Source: Caprella mutica (taxonomy: Eukaryota > Arthropoda > Malacostraca > Amphipoda > Caprellidae). Taken from it: a DNA stretch of 64,000 nucleotides. This document shows, piece after piece, positions 10,158-21,877 of the stretch. The position numbers and the translations under genes were made by a program. Numbering within the stretch: the first letter of the stretch is position 1; each line of letters opens with the position of its first letter. Under the pieces are notes generated by a model. That model did no database searches, had not been told where the DNA came from, and saw nothing but the letters and a program-made list of their open reading frames with translations. The stretch lies in the NCBI GenBank assembly GCA_947561585.1, contig CANNZV010000437.1, positions 62,001 through 126,000 of the forward strand, given 5' to 3'.

Positions 10158-12910
10158 TATTTCTCTAACGATAAACGTGAAGGGAGGATAAACGAGATGG
10201 TGCTGACTAACCGAGACAAACAAAACTATATAAATAGAGAGAGGGACTAATCGAGAGATATCTGTAGACCTATCCAGTAGCTAACAGATCATTTTTATTC
10301 CATATTCCAGGTCCTCTCAAGGCTCCAGTAAAATAATGAATTTACATAATATTACAGAACTAAGGTCTAGGACTCTAGGATCTTTAAATCTGTAAACCGT
10401 ATGCTGTAAGAGATTATCATACGCGGTGTCCACCAATTGTACGAAACACTAATATGAAGCTCTACTATTAAAAGTAGTAGGTTTTTTATACATAATTTTA
10501 AGTGATATGAATGCCACCTGTTGATTTAAATATTAAGGTTATGACTTATGACATATCATATTCGCAGGTAAAGCTAGTACAACGAACAGTAAATGTACCG
10601 GAAAAATGGGTCGTTATACCGATAAAAGGTAGCTATTCGGTCTTAGAATTTACTTCAGTTTGGTATTTAAAAGCTTTGCAAGCTTTCTTTAGCAGCATTT
10701 CACAGAGACGCTAATGAAGGTAAACAATCTCAAATTATTATTAAATGAAAATCTCAATGAAAATCGTATGAAATTTATATTATTGACGTGTATATAATTA
10801 CAAAATAATAATTTAAGTACAACTACATGTCGCTTAAAGTACAATAGAATATGTTAAAAGTGTAATATTTTTAACTTCACTTTTACATACATGCAAACAC
10901 AATATTTTATTACTTTCCTGATTCATATTTTTGTGTTTAGTCAACAATAAATACAAACTAAAGTACATCATATCCCTTGTTATTGCATCTTTTTCACAGC
11001 ACGGAATCTTTGCTAGAGTTTACCTGCCAAGTCTAAATTTTCAGATGAATAGTTGAACCTGTTTTTTATTTCAATAGAATTTATCTAATGTAAGAAAATG
11101 TTTAGGAAAAGGGAACTAAATCAAATTACCGAAAGTCTGAAAAACGATACATATATTATTATTGTAAATTGTAATACATCTGAATATATAATTAATATAT
11201 GGTAGACGAACACAATACATGTTAAGCTATATAATTTATAGAAGTCGTTGTAGGAGATACATGTCTCTTATAACAGACAATTTCGTCCATTTAAGATCGT
11301 CCTGAATTAAATAACTAATAGTTATATTATTATTATATGATTTTTTTAGTATTAAGCAATAACACCTAAAATGAATTTGTACAATATTTACATTCTGAGA
11401 ATTTTTAGTATCATAAAATTCAAATTTTATCATAATAATATATTTAAGATTAGGTTAAAAAAAACGATATTTACAAAGGCTAATACCTCTGCTGAATTTA
11501 GCAATAGAATTAACATAGTAAATAGTTGAATAGAAAACTTCTCAGTGCTAATAAGATAGTGCGGTTGACCAAATAAGGTAGGTACAAGTACCCAAAGAAG
11601 AACACCGTTAGAAACATTGGTTATGGAGATTGATTAAATGTATGAATAATATGATTAATATCTTAAAACAAAATCTCTCCAATCCTCAGTTGTTCACTTA
11701 ATGTAACACATCAAGAATACTCATCAATTATCTAACTACTATTTTAGCACAATAAACCCGTTTGGTGGAGTGCGTGCTGCCCAACTGTCACAGCGGCGAG
11801 TGAGCGTCCTTTTTTTCTAAAGTACTTGACAAAATATATGTACTACATATTACTGTTTTCATAATTTACTCTTCTCACCCTAGCCAAGCAAACAAAATCA
11901 ACAAAATATTTACAAAAGCATAAATAATCAAAGAAAATCATCTGAAGTAATATACAAAATCAATTAGGAAGTCATTTGGTAGAAATGGTAGCTACATCTC
12001 TTTGCTGTAGCATGTATATTATTATAAGGAATGCGGAAATCCTTCAACACTCTCTCCCTCCGGGCATTATTCTTCTGACTAGAGCTAGCCCTACTTCCTC
12101 ATCATTATATTGCAGGTTAAGGTGGCCTAGGCTGTTGGTTGTGTGGGAAGATGATGAGCTAGCACCCCTGCACATGTTCGCAACATTGGTCTTTGAGAAG
12201 TCACTAGCGCATCCTTCGCATCTGCATGATTTTAGCAGCGCCACTGAATTCTGTTTTGATTGGATAAGCAGAGTTTCAGGAAAAGTATTACATTTTTTTC
12301 ATTGCTTCGTCAAAACCTCATCTGATTGTTCCCTTGTTACCTATTCCCTAGTTTCCTATAATACTAACAAGCAAGTCAAATTTCCAAGGCCAAATGTTTT
12401 CAAAGTTCTCTATTTCCATCACAATCCAATCCATAGCACTCTATTTGAAGCACGCAAGGAGCGTTATTGAAGTCGTCCTTCCCGTTCATCAAATTCTTTT
12501 TCTTCATTCTTCTATTTCTCTGCAAAATAAACGAAAGTGTTGATAGAATCACTCCTAGCTAAATTATTCTATAAATAAATATCTATTTAAAGAGAGAGCT
12601 ACAAAAAATGAATGTGATTATGAGAATATGCTTTAATACTCTCTCCCGCATAACGTGTTCACATATTAAAGCTAAAAAAATCTAGAAGTGCTTCAAAAAC
12701 TGATGGACAAAATTGTAAATTGTACCTGTCCGGTCTGTCAGAGACCTGTCAAACCAGGTATTGAGGGTTTATTTGGATATTACATGGAATGATTTGTTGA
12801 CTAGATGCATAAAAAAGAGGACACAACACCTAAATAAAAAAGAGTCTCCTAGCTATGTTATGGAACCAAAATTATTTGAGTTAAACCATTTTTTTCCAAA
12901 AAATTCAGTA
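10158..12910. other. AT-rich DNA without a supported gene
   Basis: Short open frames at 10511-10714 (+) and 11976-12470 (+) lack any recognisable motif. The longer one (164 codons) overlaps an equally open minus-strand frame at 12044-12244, where base composition is less AT-rich. This could be a decayed coding fragment, on either strand, but no family could be assigned. Confidence 0.35.
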
Positions 12911-13243
12911 AGTTGGCTCTCATGAAAATTTCCTTTTTCGACTGCAAAAGGTATCAACTCTTACAGTTTTTGAGCTAGAGACATGTGGTTTATTTCAATT
13001 ACTTCAAAAATGAATTGCTCACAAAGTAACAAACGTTTTTTTTTTTTCAAATATCTCAATGTGTGATGAGGTATTATGAGATTATATGAATGTTTTTGAA
13101 GAAATTCGTTAAAATTCTTTTACAATTTGTTTTAGACAAATATGTGAAAAATACTCTGCAACTTTGTAGACAACTATATTCTGAACAAGATGAAGAGCCA
13201 ACCTCATGTATCTATCTCGAAAATTGTAAAAGTTGATGCCTTT
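12911..13243. repeat. Inverted-repeat element
   Basis: The left arm (12911-12983, with gttggctct and aaaaggtatcaactctta) matches the right arm (13193-13243) in inverse orientation. The spacer is about 200 bp. It looks like an old MITE; no target-site duplication was identified. Confidence 0.5.
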
Positions 13244-13396
13244 TGAAAATACCCCACTATTTGGGGATTATTTGTGGGTGGGGCTGAAGGGGGCAAAGTG
13301 GATAAAAATTCCTAAATAAAAAAAATTCCATTTCAATAGTTGCATTAACCCGGAAAATTTCAAATTTGAATATTAATTTATATACTTTTTAAAGGG

Positions 13397-13543
13397 AGAC
13401 GGTCCTCGGAACTGAACACAGTACACTTCGCTTCTGCCAAACTGTGGCATTCATTACCATTGCATATTAGTAATATACAGTCTTATAATAGATTAAAACT
13501 CACTTTAAACTCATTTCATGTACAGCAGTATCGTGACGATTGA
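13397..13543 (+). pseudogene. C-terminal tail of a non-LTR retrotransposon polyprotein
   Basis: The open stretch ends in a stop at 13541 and contains F-A-S-A-K-L-W-H-S-L-P-L-H-I, then S-Y-N-R-L-K-L-T-L-N-S-F. The pattern (F..A..LWNSLP..IR......FK..L) is the usual C-terminus of CR1/Jockey/L2-like reverse transcriptase ORFs, after the catalytic domain. No reverse transcriptase core is found upstream, so this is a 5'-truncated or eroded copy, as is typical of LINE insertions. Confidence 0.7.
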
Positions 13544-14422
13544 AATATTACTAATAAAACTAAAATCTTGCTTTCTGTTCAATGTTAGATTTTTTTTAAA
13601 TTTCAAAATTGTGATGTTATGTTTTTTTTTCTTTTCTTAAATGCTTTCCTTGTGTTTTCTTTATTTATGTAAAAAATGAGCTGAGTAAACTTTTAACTTA
13701 CCCGAAAATTCCCTATCTTTAGGAAATTATAAAACGGCTTGATGAATTATTGTTCATTTTTTGTACTTTTCATCAAAAGAAATCCTTAATCTTTATTACA
13801 TACATGACATATGTACATTGTACATAATTTAACAAGCAATAGGTACCATTTTTAACAAATTAATTTTTTTATAATGATAAAATAATAACTATTAAAGTAT
13901 TCAAAAACTAAATTTCATGTTTATTAGAATGCCCAATAGATTGTACAAGGGGATTGGAGGAGTTAAAACATTAAACGTTGAATTATTAATTAATTAATTA
14001 ACAATACAACAAATGGTACATAGTATTAGTGTACCATGCAAACGTCTTTGATTTTTGTTGATAGAAAACGAAAAGATTAGAGTAACAATGGTAAACTTAA
14101 AGCGGGGTCTACTCCTCTTTAAGTTTAATTGCTAAGTTAATGTGAGGTACGTTTTTTGACTTAAAGCGGGTCTGCCTGTGTTTTAGAAGCGTATTCTTCA
14201 AACTTCAAAAAATATTTTATTAACATTGGGTATTACAGTATAACTACACAATCTGAAGATATTTCAAAAGAAGTTATCATATTCAGATGAAATTGCAAAT
14301 TTCAAAAATTTACTCAGAATCAAAGTTACTAAAGTGAATACATAAAAGTAAGGAACTTTACTCGATGCTATCCATAAACATGAAAATAAATGCACCTCAT
14401 TTCGATCTTTCTTCATATAGGC
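13544..14422. other. AT-rich DNA downstream of the SecA-like gene
   Basis: No coding signal is seen. The stretch at 14097-14175 has two copies of a ttaaagcggg(g)tct motif in a degenerate repeat. It would hold the 3' end and terminator of the minus-strand gene, but no poly(A) signal could be singled out. Confidence 0.35.
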
Positions 14423-14467
14423 CTAGTTACGATTTTCCTCCTCCCGATACTTTTTGAGAATATCTTC
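14423..14467 (-). CDS. Possible terminal exon of the SecA-like locus
   Basis: On the minus strand, a good acceptor (attcttttcaaatttgcag, ending at 14468) precedes a short open segment. In one frame this segment encodes a charged peptide (E-D-I-L-K-K-Y-R-E-E-E-N-R-N) ending at a TAG. The matching donor would be GTAATT at 14640. It is not certain which frame arrives at the donor, so this exon is tentative. Confidence 0.3.
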   Translation of the reverse strand, partial: EDILKKYREEENRN

Positions 14468-14686
14468 CTGCAAATTTGAAAAGAATTGCGATAAGTGCTA
14501 TATTATTTGACATATAAGTTTTTAAATGATTAAAGGTATATTTTTCACATAAACAATCTAATAAATTCATTAATAAATCATTTTAGAAAACAATTCATAC
14601 AGATAATTAGTCAGTAATAAACTGAAATCAGCATAATTACCGAACGTTTCTTTCAAATCTCCACCTCGACTGGATTTCTTGTCATA

Positions 14687-15421
14687 TCATTTCATATACT
14701 CCATTATTTCCTCTGTGTCGCCAGCGTCCAGTGCCATCTCGCCAGTTTTCTGGTTAGATCCTTTCCAACTTAGTTTTCCAACCATCAACCAAGCGGAGAA
14801 TAGAAGTTTGTTCTTGAAACTGCTAATGAATTCTTTCGCAGCTAATACGCTTGGGATTTTTTCCTGGACTTGATTGTATGCAATCGTCTGTTTCCAATCT
14901 AATATCGTCAATCGATTTTTGAATGCCTAAATTTTCGAGAATTATTGAAAAGGATCGGTAGAAGCAGTCTTTCAAAGTAGTTTTTGTGTTGTTAAACTTT
15001 CCATAAGATTCCATATAATATGCATGATCAATTTGATTATCAGCAAACATAACCAAAATGAACAATTCAAATGTTGTTAGCTTTGTCTTTATCTGTTTTA
15101 TCCTAATATTTATCAGTGCCAATTTTCAAATTGGAAGAATTGGCGGTGGTCAACATTGTACCACAATTTGGTGTGTCTCCATCACGAACAGATTATTATT
15201 CGTTTCTATTAAATTCAATACTCTACTTATTAGCATAATTTATCTTTTCACATTGAAAGTATACCAAGTAATAACTATTCTTTTTGTAATTGATTTGCTG
15301 AGAAAATGTTCTATATTTTACATAGTTTGTGATAAATTTACATTCTTCCTTAGTCAAATATTTTTTTGGAGAGTTTATCATGTCGTCAGAATTTATACTT
15401 CTACCAGCTAGATTATTATGT
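14687..15421 (-). pseudogene. Frameshifted C-terminal coding remnants of the SecA-like gene (possibly OTU-like)
   Basis: Immediately past the stop of the 2151-codon frame, coding-like peptide continues on the same strand in other frames. Segment one starts across the A8 run near 15430 and runs about 65 codons to 15223. Segment two (about 15120-14910) contains H-A-Y-Y-M-E-S-Y-G-K-F and then D-C-F-Y-R-S-F-S-I-I-L. Segment three, in a third frame (14911-14687), ends in a helical, acidic tail. The D-C-F-Y-R-S stretch after an H-x-Y segment loosely resembles the catalytic-Cys region of OTU-like proteases, which accompany similar architectures in endosymbiont effectors. I am unsure of this. At least two frameshifts and two stops separate the pieces. 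They are therefore either decayed coding sequence, exons of an unresolved splice pattern, or sequence errors in homopolymers. Confidence 0.45.
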
Positions 15422-18400
15422 TTAATTTTTTTTAAACATCGCATCATTCAGTTCGTCTGCTGCTTTCTGTGAAATTGGTTGAATTAATTTGGAATCTATT
15501 ACTCGCACCAATTTTCCAGCAATTTGATCAGAAATGGAATCAATTATCCTACTAAAAGAAGTTTGATCGAGTTTCATATATTCATCATTACATTTTAATA
15601 GGAATTCGATAGTTTTTTCAATATCATTGATGAAAGATTCCTGTTGATCTGGCTTTACATCAAATTCTATCACAAGGGACTCACGATTTTCTTGAAACGA
15701 TCGAGAAAACTTTGCTAATTTCTCTGCCACATTATTTTCATCACTAAAATTCTCTTGATCATCAATAATTCCTAAACTTTTGAGCTTTACAGTGATGAGC
15801 TTTGAACGATCTTTGTCGATCTTTAGGTGATTGGATAATACACGATGGATTGAATAGGTATTTCTGCAAAATAATCGTAATTTTCCAAAGAGAGAATCAA
15901 TAACTTTATTGGTGAGTTTAAATACTTCCTTTATATCATTTAGAGTACTTACAATTTTAACTGCTTCATTAAAAATGTTTTCACATTCATTAAAATTAGA
16001 AAGAAATTCTTTAATTAGAGGAACGGCTACAGAGTTCCAATACTTATGCATTGAATTATTTTTTGGGTTGACGATTTCTGCAACATCATTATCAATCCTT
16101 CTTTCAAGCTGAGATGTCTTTGTTACTAAATCAATTGCACGCATTTTATAAAGGAAGAGTAAGTGTTCACGTCGAGTGACTAAATTTCTTACTATTGTTC
16201 GGATGCGTTCACATATCAAGGGCTTCACACTGTCAAATGCAAAGGTGGATAATGCATTGACCCCTTTATTAATAGCATGTGTAGCTATTAGTTTTGGAGC
16301 ATCATTCATGATAAATTTTCTAGCCATTACTTTTGAATTTTTCAATGTAGTTTTCACTAATAAATCAACAGATTTTTTATCTGTAATTATTTTTGTACCT
16401 GCTTGTTCGAGCACTTCTGTACCTGCTCCAGTAGCAAAAGTTTTGATTCCTTTTTCAGCAACTTTTGCTCCTTCCTTTATACTTGATACACCCATTGAAA
16501 TTGCAGAAATTGCTAAACTAACACCCTTCTGTACACAGTAATCCTTCCATTCGAATTTTCGACTTTTAAATATTCTATAAGCTGTCCATAAATCAGCAAA
16601 TCCTTCAGTTATAAAACCCATTCCAATTCCACCATTATTAAGCAAGATTCCTAAAATAATTTGACCAACACCAATACCTACAACTAAACATATACTACGA
16701 ATTGGTAGGAACAGTTTCTCATTAATTTCAAGAATGTATTCTATCCCTTTCAAAGAAAATTCAAGCAATTCAAGTTCCGGTAGAGAATCGTACATGAACA
16801 AATCTCTCACATATTTCCCTTCCATGATTTTTATTTCCTCTTGATCGAATTTAGCCTTCTTTAGAATATTCTTCACTTCATTTTTTCTAAGGTCTTTAAA
16901 TTCAAGAGAAAATTCAAAATTGTGCTTTCTAAGAATAGGGATGATTTTTTTAGCAGTTTCCTTATCCATATTATCGAAGCTGAAATCTACTTGCCCTTCC
17001 CATTGTTCACTAGCGCCATGGTCAATATTCCTGAAGCAAATGTTGAAAACTGTTTCCGGACAACTTGCTACTATTGACAAAGTCTGAAATTTATCTAATC
17101 CATCAAACTTTATGAAACATAGAGCGTCATTGTTCATATTACTCAACCTGTTAATTATTTTTCCCTTTTCTAGCTTTTCAAAAAGTTGACCCTCAGAAGT
17201 AATCATTGTACCAGATGACAAGAATTGATTATTTTCAATTACTTCCAATAGAAATGATTTATGAAGAACAAGATCGATATCAAATTTACTGGTTTTCACA
17301 GAAAGTAACTTTTTCATTGCAATTTCTTTATTCATATTGGTAAATAATGCATTTATTGTCGTGTTTGAATCTGGATGAGAAAAATGTTTAGTTATTTCAT
17401 TTTCATTTGCTTTGTGAATCAAAATATCAAAACGGATACTTTTGTCATTAACATTTGTTTTATTAATTACATCTATCAGTTCATTTATTTGCTTGTCTTT
17501 ATAAATTTTCTTCATTTTTATATTGTCTGTTGAAGAAATGTGCAGATCAGTCAGGTAGGAGTCCGTGATATGAAATGCATTGAAATATGATCTCTCTTCC
17601 TTAAGTTTAGATATCGCAGAATCTCTTGTGAGATCTTTGAATTGTTTGTCAATCAGGAACATACTTTCACGTACTCTACCCAAATCTACTTGTTTCAAAT
17701 TGATTTTAAAACTATTAATTCGTTTAGAAGAATTTTTAGAAAGTAACCCATCAATTTTTTTACATACATTATCTAGTGTCATCAAAGCCTGATCGTAAGT
17801 AAATAAGTCTTCATGTACAGTCAAATGGTTCAATATCAGATTATAATGTTTGTCTTCTGTAAGTTTCAAGTTTTTATTTTTGAAAGATCGTTCTTTATCA
17901 TCACTAATTTCTTGATCTTTAAAGTACTCAATTCTTTCCAAAACTTCATCATTAGAAGAATCAATTGAAACAAGATCTATCATACGTTTCGATCTTTTGA
18001 TGGCGTCAATGTTACTCTCCACACCTTGTATATACGAACCTAATATGTTAGCTTTGATCTTCAATTGATTGTCTAGATCACTGTCAGCGAAAGCAGTTTG
18101 CTTTTGCTGCAAAATAAGCTGCATGGTATTCAGAATACTCATTTCATGTAAGAGACAACTAAAAGCTGATTGAAAGCATTCATAAGCATGTTGCTTATAA
18201 TTATTTTCTTTAATCAAAATCTCACACCAAGAGATCCCGACATGAGCAGCTCCTGGACAATATATATTCTTATCAGTTTCTATTTTTGTATGGGATCTGT
18301 TTTGCTCGAGTTGAACTGCTTTTTCAAAATATTCTTTGGCCTTTTTGGCCTTTTTGGGTGAATTTTTGAGTATGTCATTCCCTATAGAAATGAGATAATA

Positions 18401-21400
18401 TGGATTTTTTATTATTTCTTCATTACTAAAATCTCTCTCTAAGTCTATGAGAAGTGATTTACTAGATATTTCAGCATCTGCACACTTTATGTTTCCCTCA
18501 TCAATTTCTCTAAGAAACTTTGCCCATCTTTCTTCAACTGCTGATAGAACACAAGTTTCATATGTTGTCGGAAGAATATTTTTCAGTTTACTTAATAACT
18601 TCCTTGCATAGCTGTTATTTTTATTTCTAATAGGTAAGCGGATCTTATCATTAAGAAATTCACAAAATTTCTCAAACAACTTATCCTTGACCTTTATAAA
18701 TTCTAATTCATTATCAACAAAATAATGAAGAATATTTTTCTCCATATTATCTCGTTCCTCTTTCACATCTTTTTTCGATTCAAATTCATGAAATGTTTCA
18801 GAGTTCAAAATCATCACACCAGAACCTCTTTTCCCTTGTCTTGAAGTCCGTCCATAAGCTTGATCTTCAACTCTTTGATTGTTTGGCAGGAAAGTTAACA
18901 CAACGTGCAATCCACCTGTTTCTTCTATTTCATCAGTGCGTATGTCGGTGCCTTTTCCAGCCAAATTTGTTGCAATGATGACTTGACCGGGAGAAATATT
19001 ATCCACATTTTTTTCTTGATCCATATCATTCATTGTATACAATTTCACAGAACTTGAACGGAATTCTGCTTTCAATAGTTCATCAATTCGATTCGCAGTT
19101 TTAATTGTTTCACAAATGACAAGAATGCCTCTCTTCTTCATGGTTTCTAACTCTATACAAGATACGATTTCCTGAAGCCACTCACGTTCGTTTTCTTTGA
19201 TAATTGCAGTTTTCAATTCCAAGAACTGTTTTTGACGTCTTTGTGGAATGTTTATAACATCTACTTTATATACTTCCTCCAAAACTTTTCTAGCTGTTTT
19301 AGAACCTAACGTACCAGTTAACCCATAAACTGTTTCATATTTGTCCACGAATCCAATGTTAGAAAGAAAATTGCTAGTGAGAGTTTCACTGGTGATTTTC
19401 AAATTATGTTTCAACTGAAGAAATTGGTGCAGTCCGTCACTCCAAACTGTTGAACTTTGAACTACACCAGTGCTATCATAATCCACAGGTTTAATTTGAC
19501 CTTCCTGAACTATGTAGTGTATGTTTTCCTGATGTTTTAACGCCTCGACTGCATTAGTAATCCACTTATTTTTTTTATTCTGTATTAGATCAGAAAAATT
19601 AGAAGGAATATAAATTTGATTTTTTTCGATTCGATTTTCGACATATCTTTCCAGGTCTTTTCGTAAAAATTCATCAATGTCATCAACAGCCTCACTTACT
19701 CGGTTTTGATCACCAGAGGTAGTAATATATTGTTCCAAATCTTCAATCTTTATAATTTGACCATCGCCATTATCCAACTCTAAAGTGATTCTTCCATTTT
19801 CAAATACAACTTCCCCCTCTTTCACATAATGCCATTTATTTGGAAACTTAATAAATCGTTTCATCAATGTTTGCAAACGCTGCCATATAGAGACATAAAA
19901 AACATGGAAATGGTCCATTCCAGGTACTGACGATGAGAGACGAGCAATTTTAGAGCTGTCGTCTATAAGCATACTGTCTACCTCATCCACAATCGCAGTT
20001 GAAAACTTACGTCCAGCTAAAGTGTCTAACTTACTGTAATTGTCACGTAAAATATCAAATTGGAATTGTGACATTTCGCCATAAACAATATCAGCCAAAT
20101 AGCAGCTTTTCTTACCTCTCAAATACACTGTTTTGTCATTATTATCAGAGCATGTAAGAGAAAACATTCTGTATAATTGAGCCTTTTGCTTAGCATCTCT
20201 CTCTGCCAGAACTGGTGAACTAGTGATGACGTCCACCTTCTTACCTCGTAATGCAGTGATTATAGCAAGAATGCATATTATTGTTGATTTACCCTCTCCT
20301 GTAGCAACTTGGAATAATTTTCCTCTACATTGTGTTTCTTCCAATGCAATCAAACAACACAATATTTGTGTATCAGTTAAAGTATGTCCAGTTATGAGGA
20401 AATTCGCACGCAGTATTATTGCAATGGCTTCATAGTCACAGAATTTCTTTCCACTGTGTCTAATATCTTGAGCCCATGAATTAATTTGGCTTTTATTCCA
20501 GTTTGAAAATTTCGATTGTTGTTTGAATATTTTCTCTTTAATATTCAATGAACCAGAATCAATTAAATCAATCAAGTAATTGTAAGATTGATTCGAATCT
20601 TTCAATTCCGTCAAGATCTCAGTAGAATCTTTCGCCTTGCCCTCCTGCTGGAAATGATTCTCTATTATTAGATTGTTAGTATTTTGAATGATCTCTTTGA
20701 AACTCTTGAATTCAATCAAAATATTCATAATTTCATCGAAATTGGAGGGTGGTAACTGGTAACTTTCCAAAGTATTCAAAAGAAATAACAAATATTTGAA
20801 ATCATTCTTGATTGTTGGATTGAAATTAGTTACAATGTCGTGCAACTGATCGTATGTCCAACTTGCATTCTTCAGGGCTTCATAAACTTGAATGAAACCT
20901 TGCTTCTGCAAATCACTTAATGGCTGACGATGGGCACATTTAAGAATAAAATTACTTTCGATAACGTGCTTCAGTGCGTTGAGCTGAATATTTTTAGATT
21001 CTGGTATCATTTTTATATCAATATTATTATCCAAGCAAAATTTCATGATATCTTCAAATACTTTTAGATTATCAATTGATTTTAGGCAACTGAATAACTT
21101 CCCAAGAAAGAATATGTCAAAATTAGAACACAATCTTCCGATCAATGTACTGAAATAAGTTTCATTAATTTCAGTATCTAAGCATTTTCTCAATATTTCC
21201 GAACACCAAGCTTGCTTCAAGGGATAGTATGTATTGGGCGAGTTAATTGTGAGAACATGTTTTGTAACATTTAAAGGGAGATCAAAAATCATGATTAGAA
21301 CATCCATTATTTGGAGACTGTTCGTAAAACTACATTTTGAAATCAAAGATAACAGCTCACAAGATTGGTCAAGGCCAAATTTATCTTCGATCGCAAACAA

Positions 21401-21877
21401 AATTTCTTTGAATAAAATTTGATCCCTCTGGAGAACCCGATAGAATTTGAACAAGTCTGAAATTAACAGTTCACGTTTCCATTTTATGGTTTTATGCTTC
21501 GAGAAAACTTCCGTGTCGAGATAAGCAACTGACACCACGGTTTCCAAAAGAACTAAAAAATCTTCAGAATTTTGAAGTTTTAGTCTTATTTCCTCGTCCA
21601 AATCTTCCAGTAAGTCATTAAAACAATCTTTGCTGATACCAATAGAGTCATTGTCACTCATGGACCTCATAATTCCAAATGAGTAGCCTCTTACCAAATG
21701 ATTTCCATTGGTTAGGTTACTATCAGCAAAATTTACACATTTTATTGGTAACTCATTTAACTTAGCAGCGTGATACATGCACTCACACATCACAGGAAGC
21801 AGATGATTCAGTTCTTGCTTGTATTTAGTAAAATAAACAACTAAAGTTCCAAGACATTTTGATTTTGAATCACACAC
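15422..21877 (-). CDS. SecA-like DEAD motor protein with TPR-like and latrotoxin-C-like regions
   Basis: The 2151-codon uninterrupted frame begins with GTG at 21877, so a eukaryotic start here is unlikely; the first ATG is residue 30. It probably continues the upstream frame. Residues 1-460 are helical. Residues 500-1030 are a SecA motor: Walker A A-T-G-E-G-K-S (525-531), S-P-V-L-A-E-R-D-A (554-562), Y-G..Q-F-x-F-D-I-L-R-D-N (599-613), Walker B D-E-V-D-S-M-L (631-637), W-S-D-G-L-H-Q (812-818), G-L-T-G-T-L-G (852-858), I-A-T-N-L-A-G-K-G-T-D-I (968-979) and the arginine-finger motif G-R-T-S-R-Q-G (1009-1015). All key ATPase residues are present. TPR-like helices follow at 1155-1250. A hydrophobic Gly-rich segment at 1723-1800 (G-M-G-F-I-T-E-G-F-A-D-L-W) resembles the latrotoxin C-terminal domain. 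No SecA-type zinc-binding tail is seen. The cellular role is unknown; homologues occur in arthropods and their bacterial symbionts (family knowledge). The frame ends at an A8 run followed by TAA. Confidence 0.88.
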   Translation of the reverse strand: MCDSKSKCLGTLVVYFTKYKQELNHLLPVMCECMYHAAKLNELPIKCVNFADSNLTNGNHLVRGYSFGIMRSMSDNDSIGISKDCFNDLLEDLDEEIRLKLQNSEDFLVLLETVVSVAYLDTEVFSKHKTIKWKRELLISDLFKFYRVLQRDQILFKEILFAIEDKFGLDQSCELLSLISKCSFTNSLQIMDVLIMIFDLPLNVTKHVLTINSPNTYYPLKQAWCSEILRKCLDTEINETYFSTLIGRLCSNFDIFFLGKLFSCLKSIDNLKVFEDIMKFCLDNNIDIKMIPESKNIQLNALKHVIESNFILKCAHRQPLSDLQKQGFIQVYEALKNASWTYDQLHDIVTNFNPTIKNDFKYLLFLLNTLESYQLPPSNFDEIMNILIEFKSFKEIIQNTNNLIIENHFQQEGKAKDSTEILTELKDSNQSYNYLIDLIDSGSLNIKEKIFKQQSKFSNWNKSQINSWAQDIRHSGKKFCDYEAIAIILRANFLITGHTLTDTQILCCLIALEETQCRGKLFQVATGEGKSTIICILAIITALRGKKVDVITSSPVLAERDAKQKAQLYRMFSLTCSDNNDKTVYLRGKKSCYLADIVYGEMSQFQFDILRDNYSKLDTLAGRKFSTAIVDEVDSMLIDDSSKIARLSSSVPGMDHFHVFYVSIWQRLQTLMKRFIKFPNKWHYVKEGEVVFENGRITLELDNGDGQIIKIEDLEQYITTSGDQNRVSEAVDDIDEFLRKDLERYVENRIEKNQIYIPSNFSDLIQNKKNKWITNAVEALKHQENIHYIVQEGQIKPVDYDSTGVVQSSTVWSDGLHQFLQLKHNLKITSETLTSNFLSNIGFVDKYETVYGLTGTLGSKTARKVLEEVYKVDVINIPQRRQKQFLELKTAIIKENEREWLQEIVSCIELETMKKRGILVICETIKTANRIDELLKAEFRSSSVKLYTMNDMDQEKNVDNISPGQVIIATNLAGKGTDIRTDEIEETGGLHVVLTFLPNNQRVEDQAYGRTSRQGKRGSGVMILNSETFHEFESKKDVKEERDNMEKNILHYFVDNELEFIKVKDKLFEKFCEFLNDKIRLPIRNKNNSYARKLLSKLKNILPTTYETCVLSAVEERWAKFLREIDEGNIKCADAEISSKSLLIDLERDFSNEEIIKNPYYLISIGNDILKNSPKKAKKAKEYFEKAVQLEQNRSHTKIETDKNIYCPGAAHVGISWCEILIKENNYKQHAYECFQSAFSCLLHEMSILNTMQLILQQKQTAFADSDLDNQLKIKANILGSYIQGVESNIDAIKRSKRMIDLVSIDSSNDEVLERIEYFKDQEISDDKERSFKNKNLKLTEDKHYNLILNHLTVHEDLFTYDQALMTLDNVCKKIDGLLSKNSSKRINSFKINLKQVDLGRVRESMFLIDKQFKDLTRDSAISKLKEERSYFNAFHITDSYLTDLHISSTDNIKMKKIYKDKQINELIDVINKTNVNDKSIRFDILIHKANENEITKHFSHPDSNTTINALFTNMNKEIAMKKLLSVKTSKFDIDLVLHKSFLLEVIENNQFLSSGTMITSEGQLFEKLEKGKIINRLSNMNNDALCFIKFDGLDKFQTLSIVASCPETVFNICFRNIDHGASEQWEGQVDFSFDNMDKETAKKIIPILRKHNFEFSLEFKDLRKNEVKNILKKAKFDQEEIKIMEGKYVRDLFMYDSLPELELLEFSLKGIEYILEINEKLFLPIRSICLVVGIGVGQIILGILLNNGGIGMGFITEGFADLWTAYRIFKSRKFEWKDYCVQKGVSLAISAISMGVSSIKEGAKVAEKGIKTFATGAGTEVLEQAGTKIITDKKSVDLLVKTTLKNSKVMARKFIMNDAPKLIATHAINKGVNALSTFAFDSVKPLICERIRTIVRNLVTRREHLLFLYKMRAIDLVTKTSQLERRIDNDVAEIVNPKNNSMHKYWNSVAVPLIKEFLSNFNECENIFNEAVKIVSTLNDIKEVFKLTNKVIDSLFGKLRLFCRNTYSIHRVLSNHLKIDKDRSKLITVKLKSLGIIDDQENFSDENNVAEKLAKFSRSFQENRESLVIEFDVKPDQQESFINDIEKTIEFLLKCNDEYMKLDQTSFSRIIDSISDQIAGKLVRVIDSKLIQPISQKAADELNDAMFKKN

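Noticed and set aside
11976..12470. 164-codon frame as a gene
   Set aside because: There is no recognisable domain, the opposite strand is equally open, and no splice or start context supports it.
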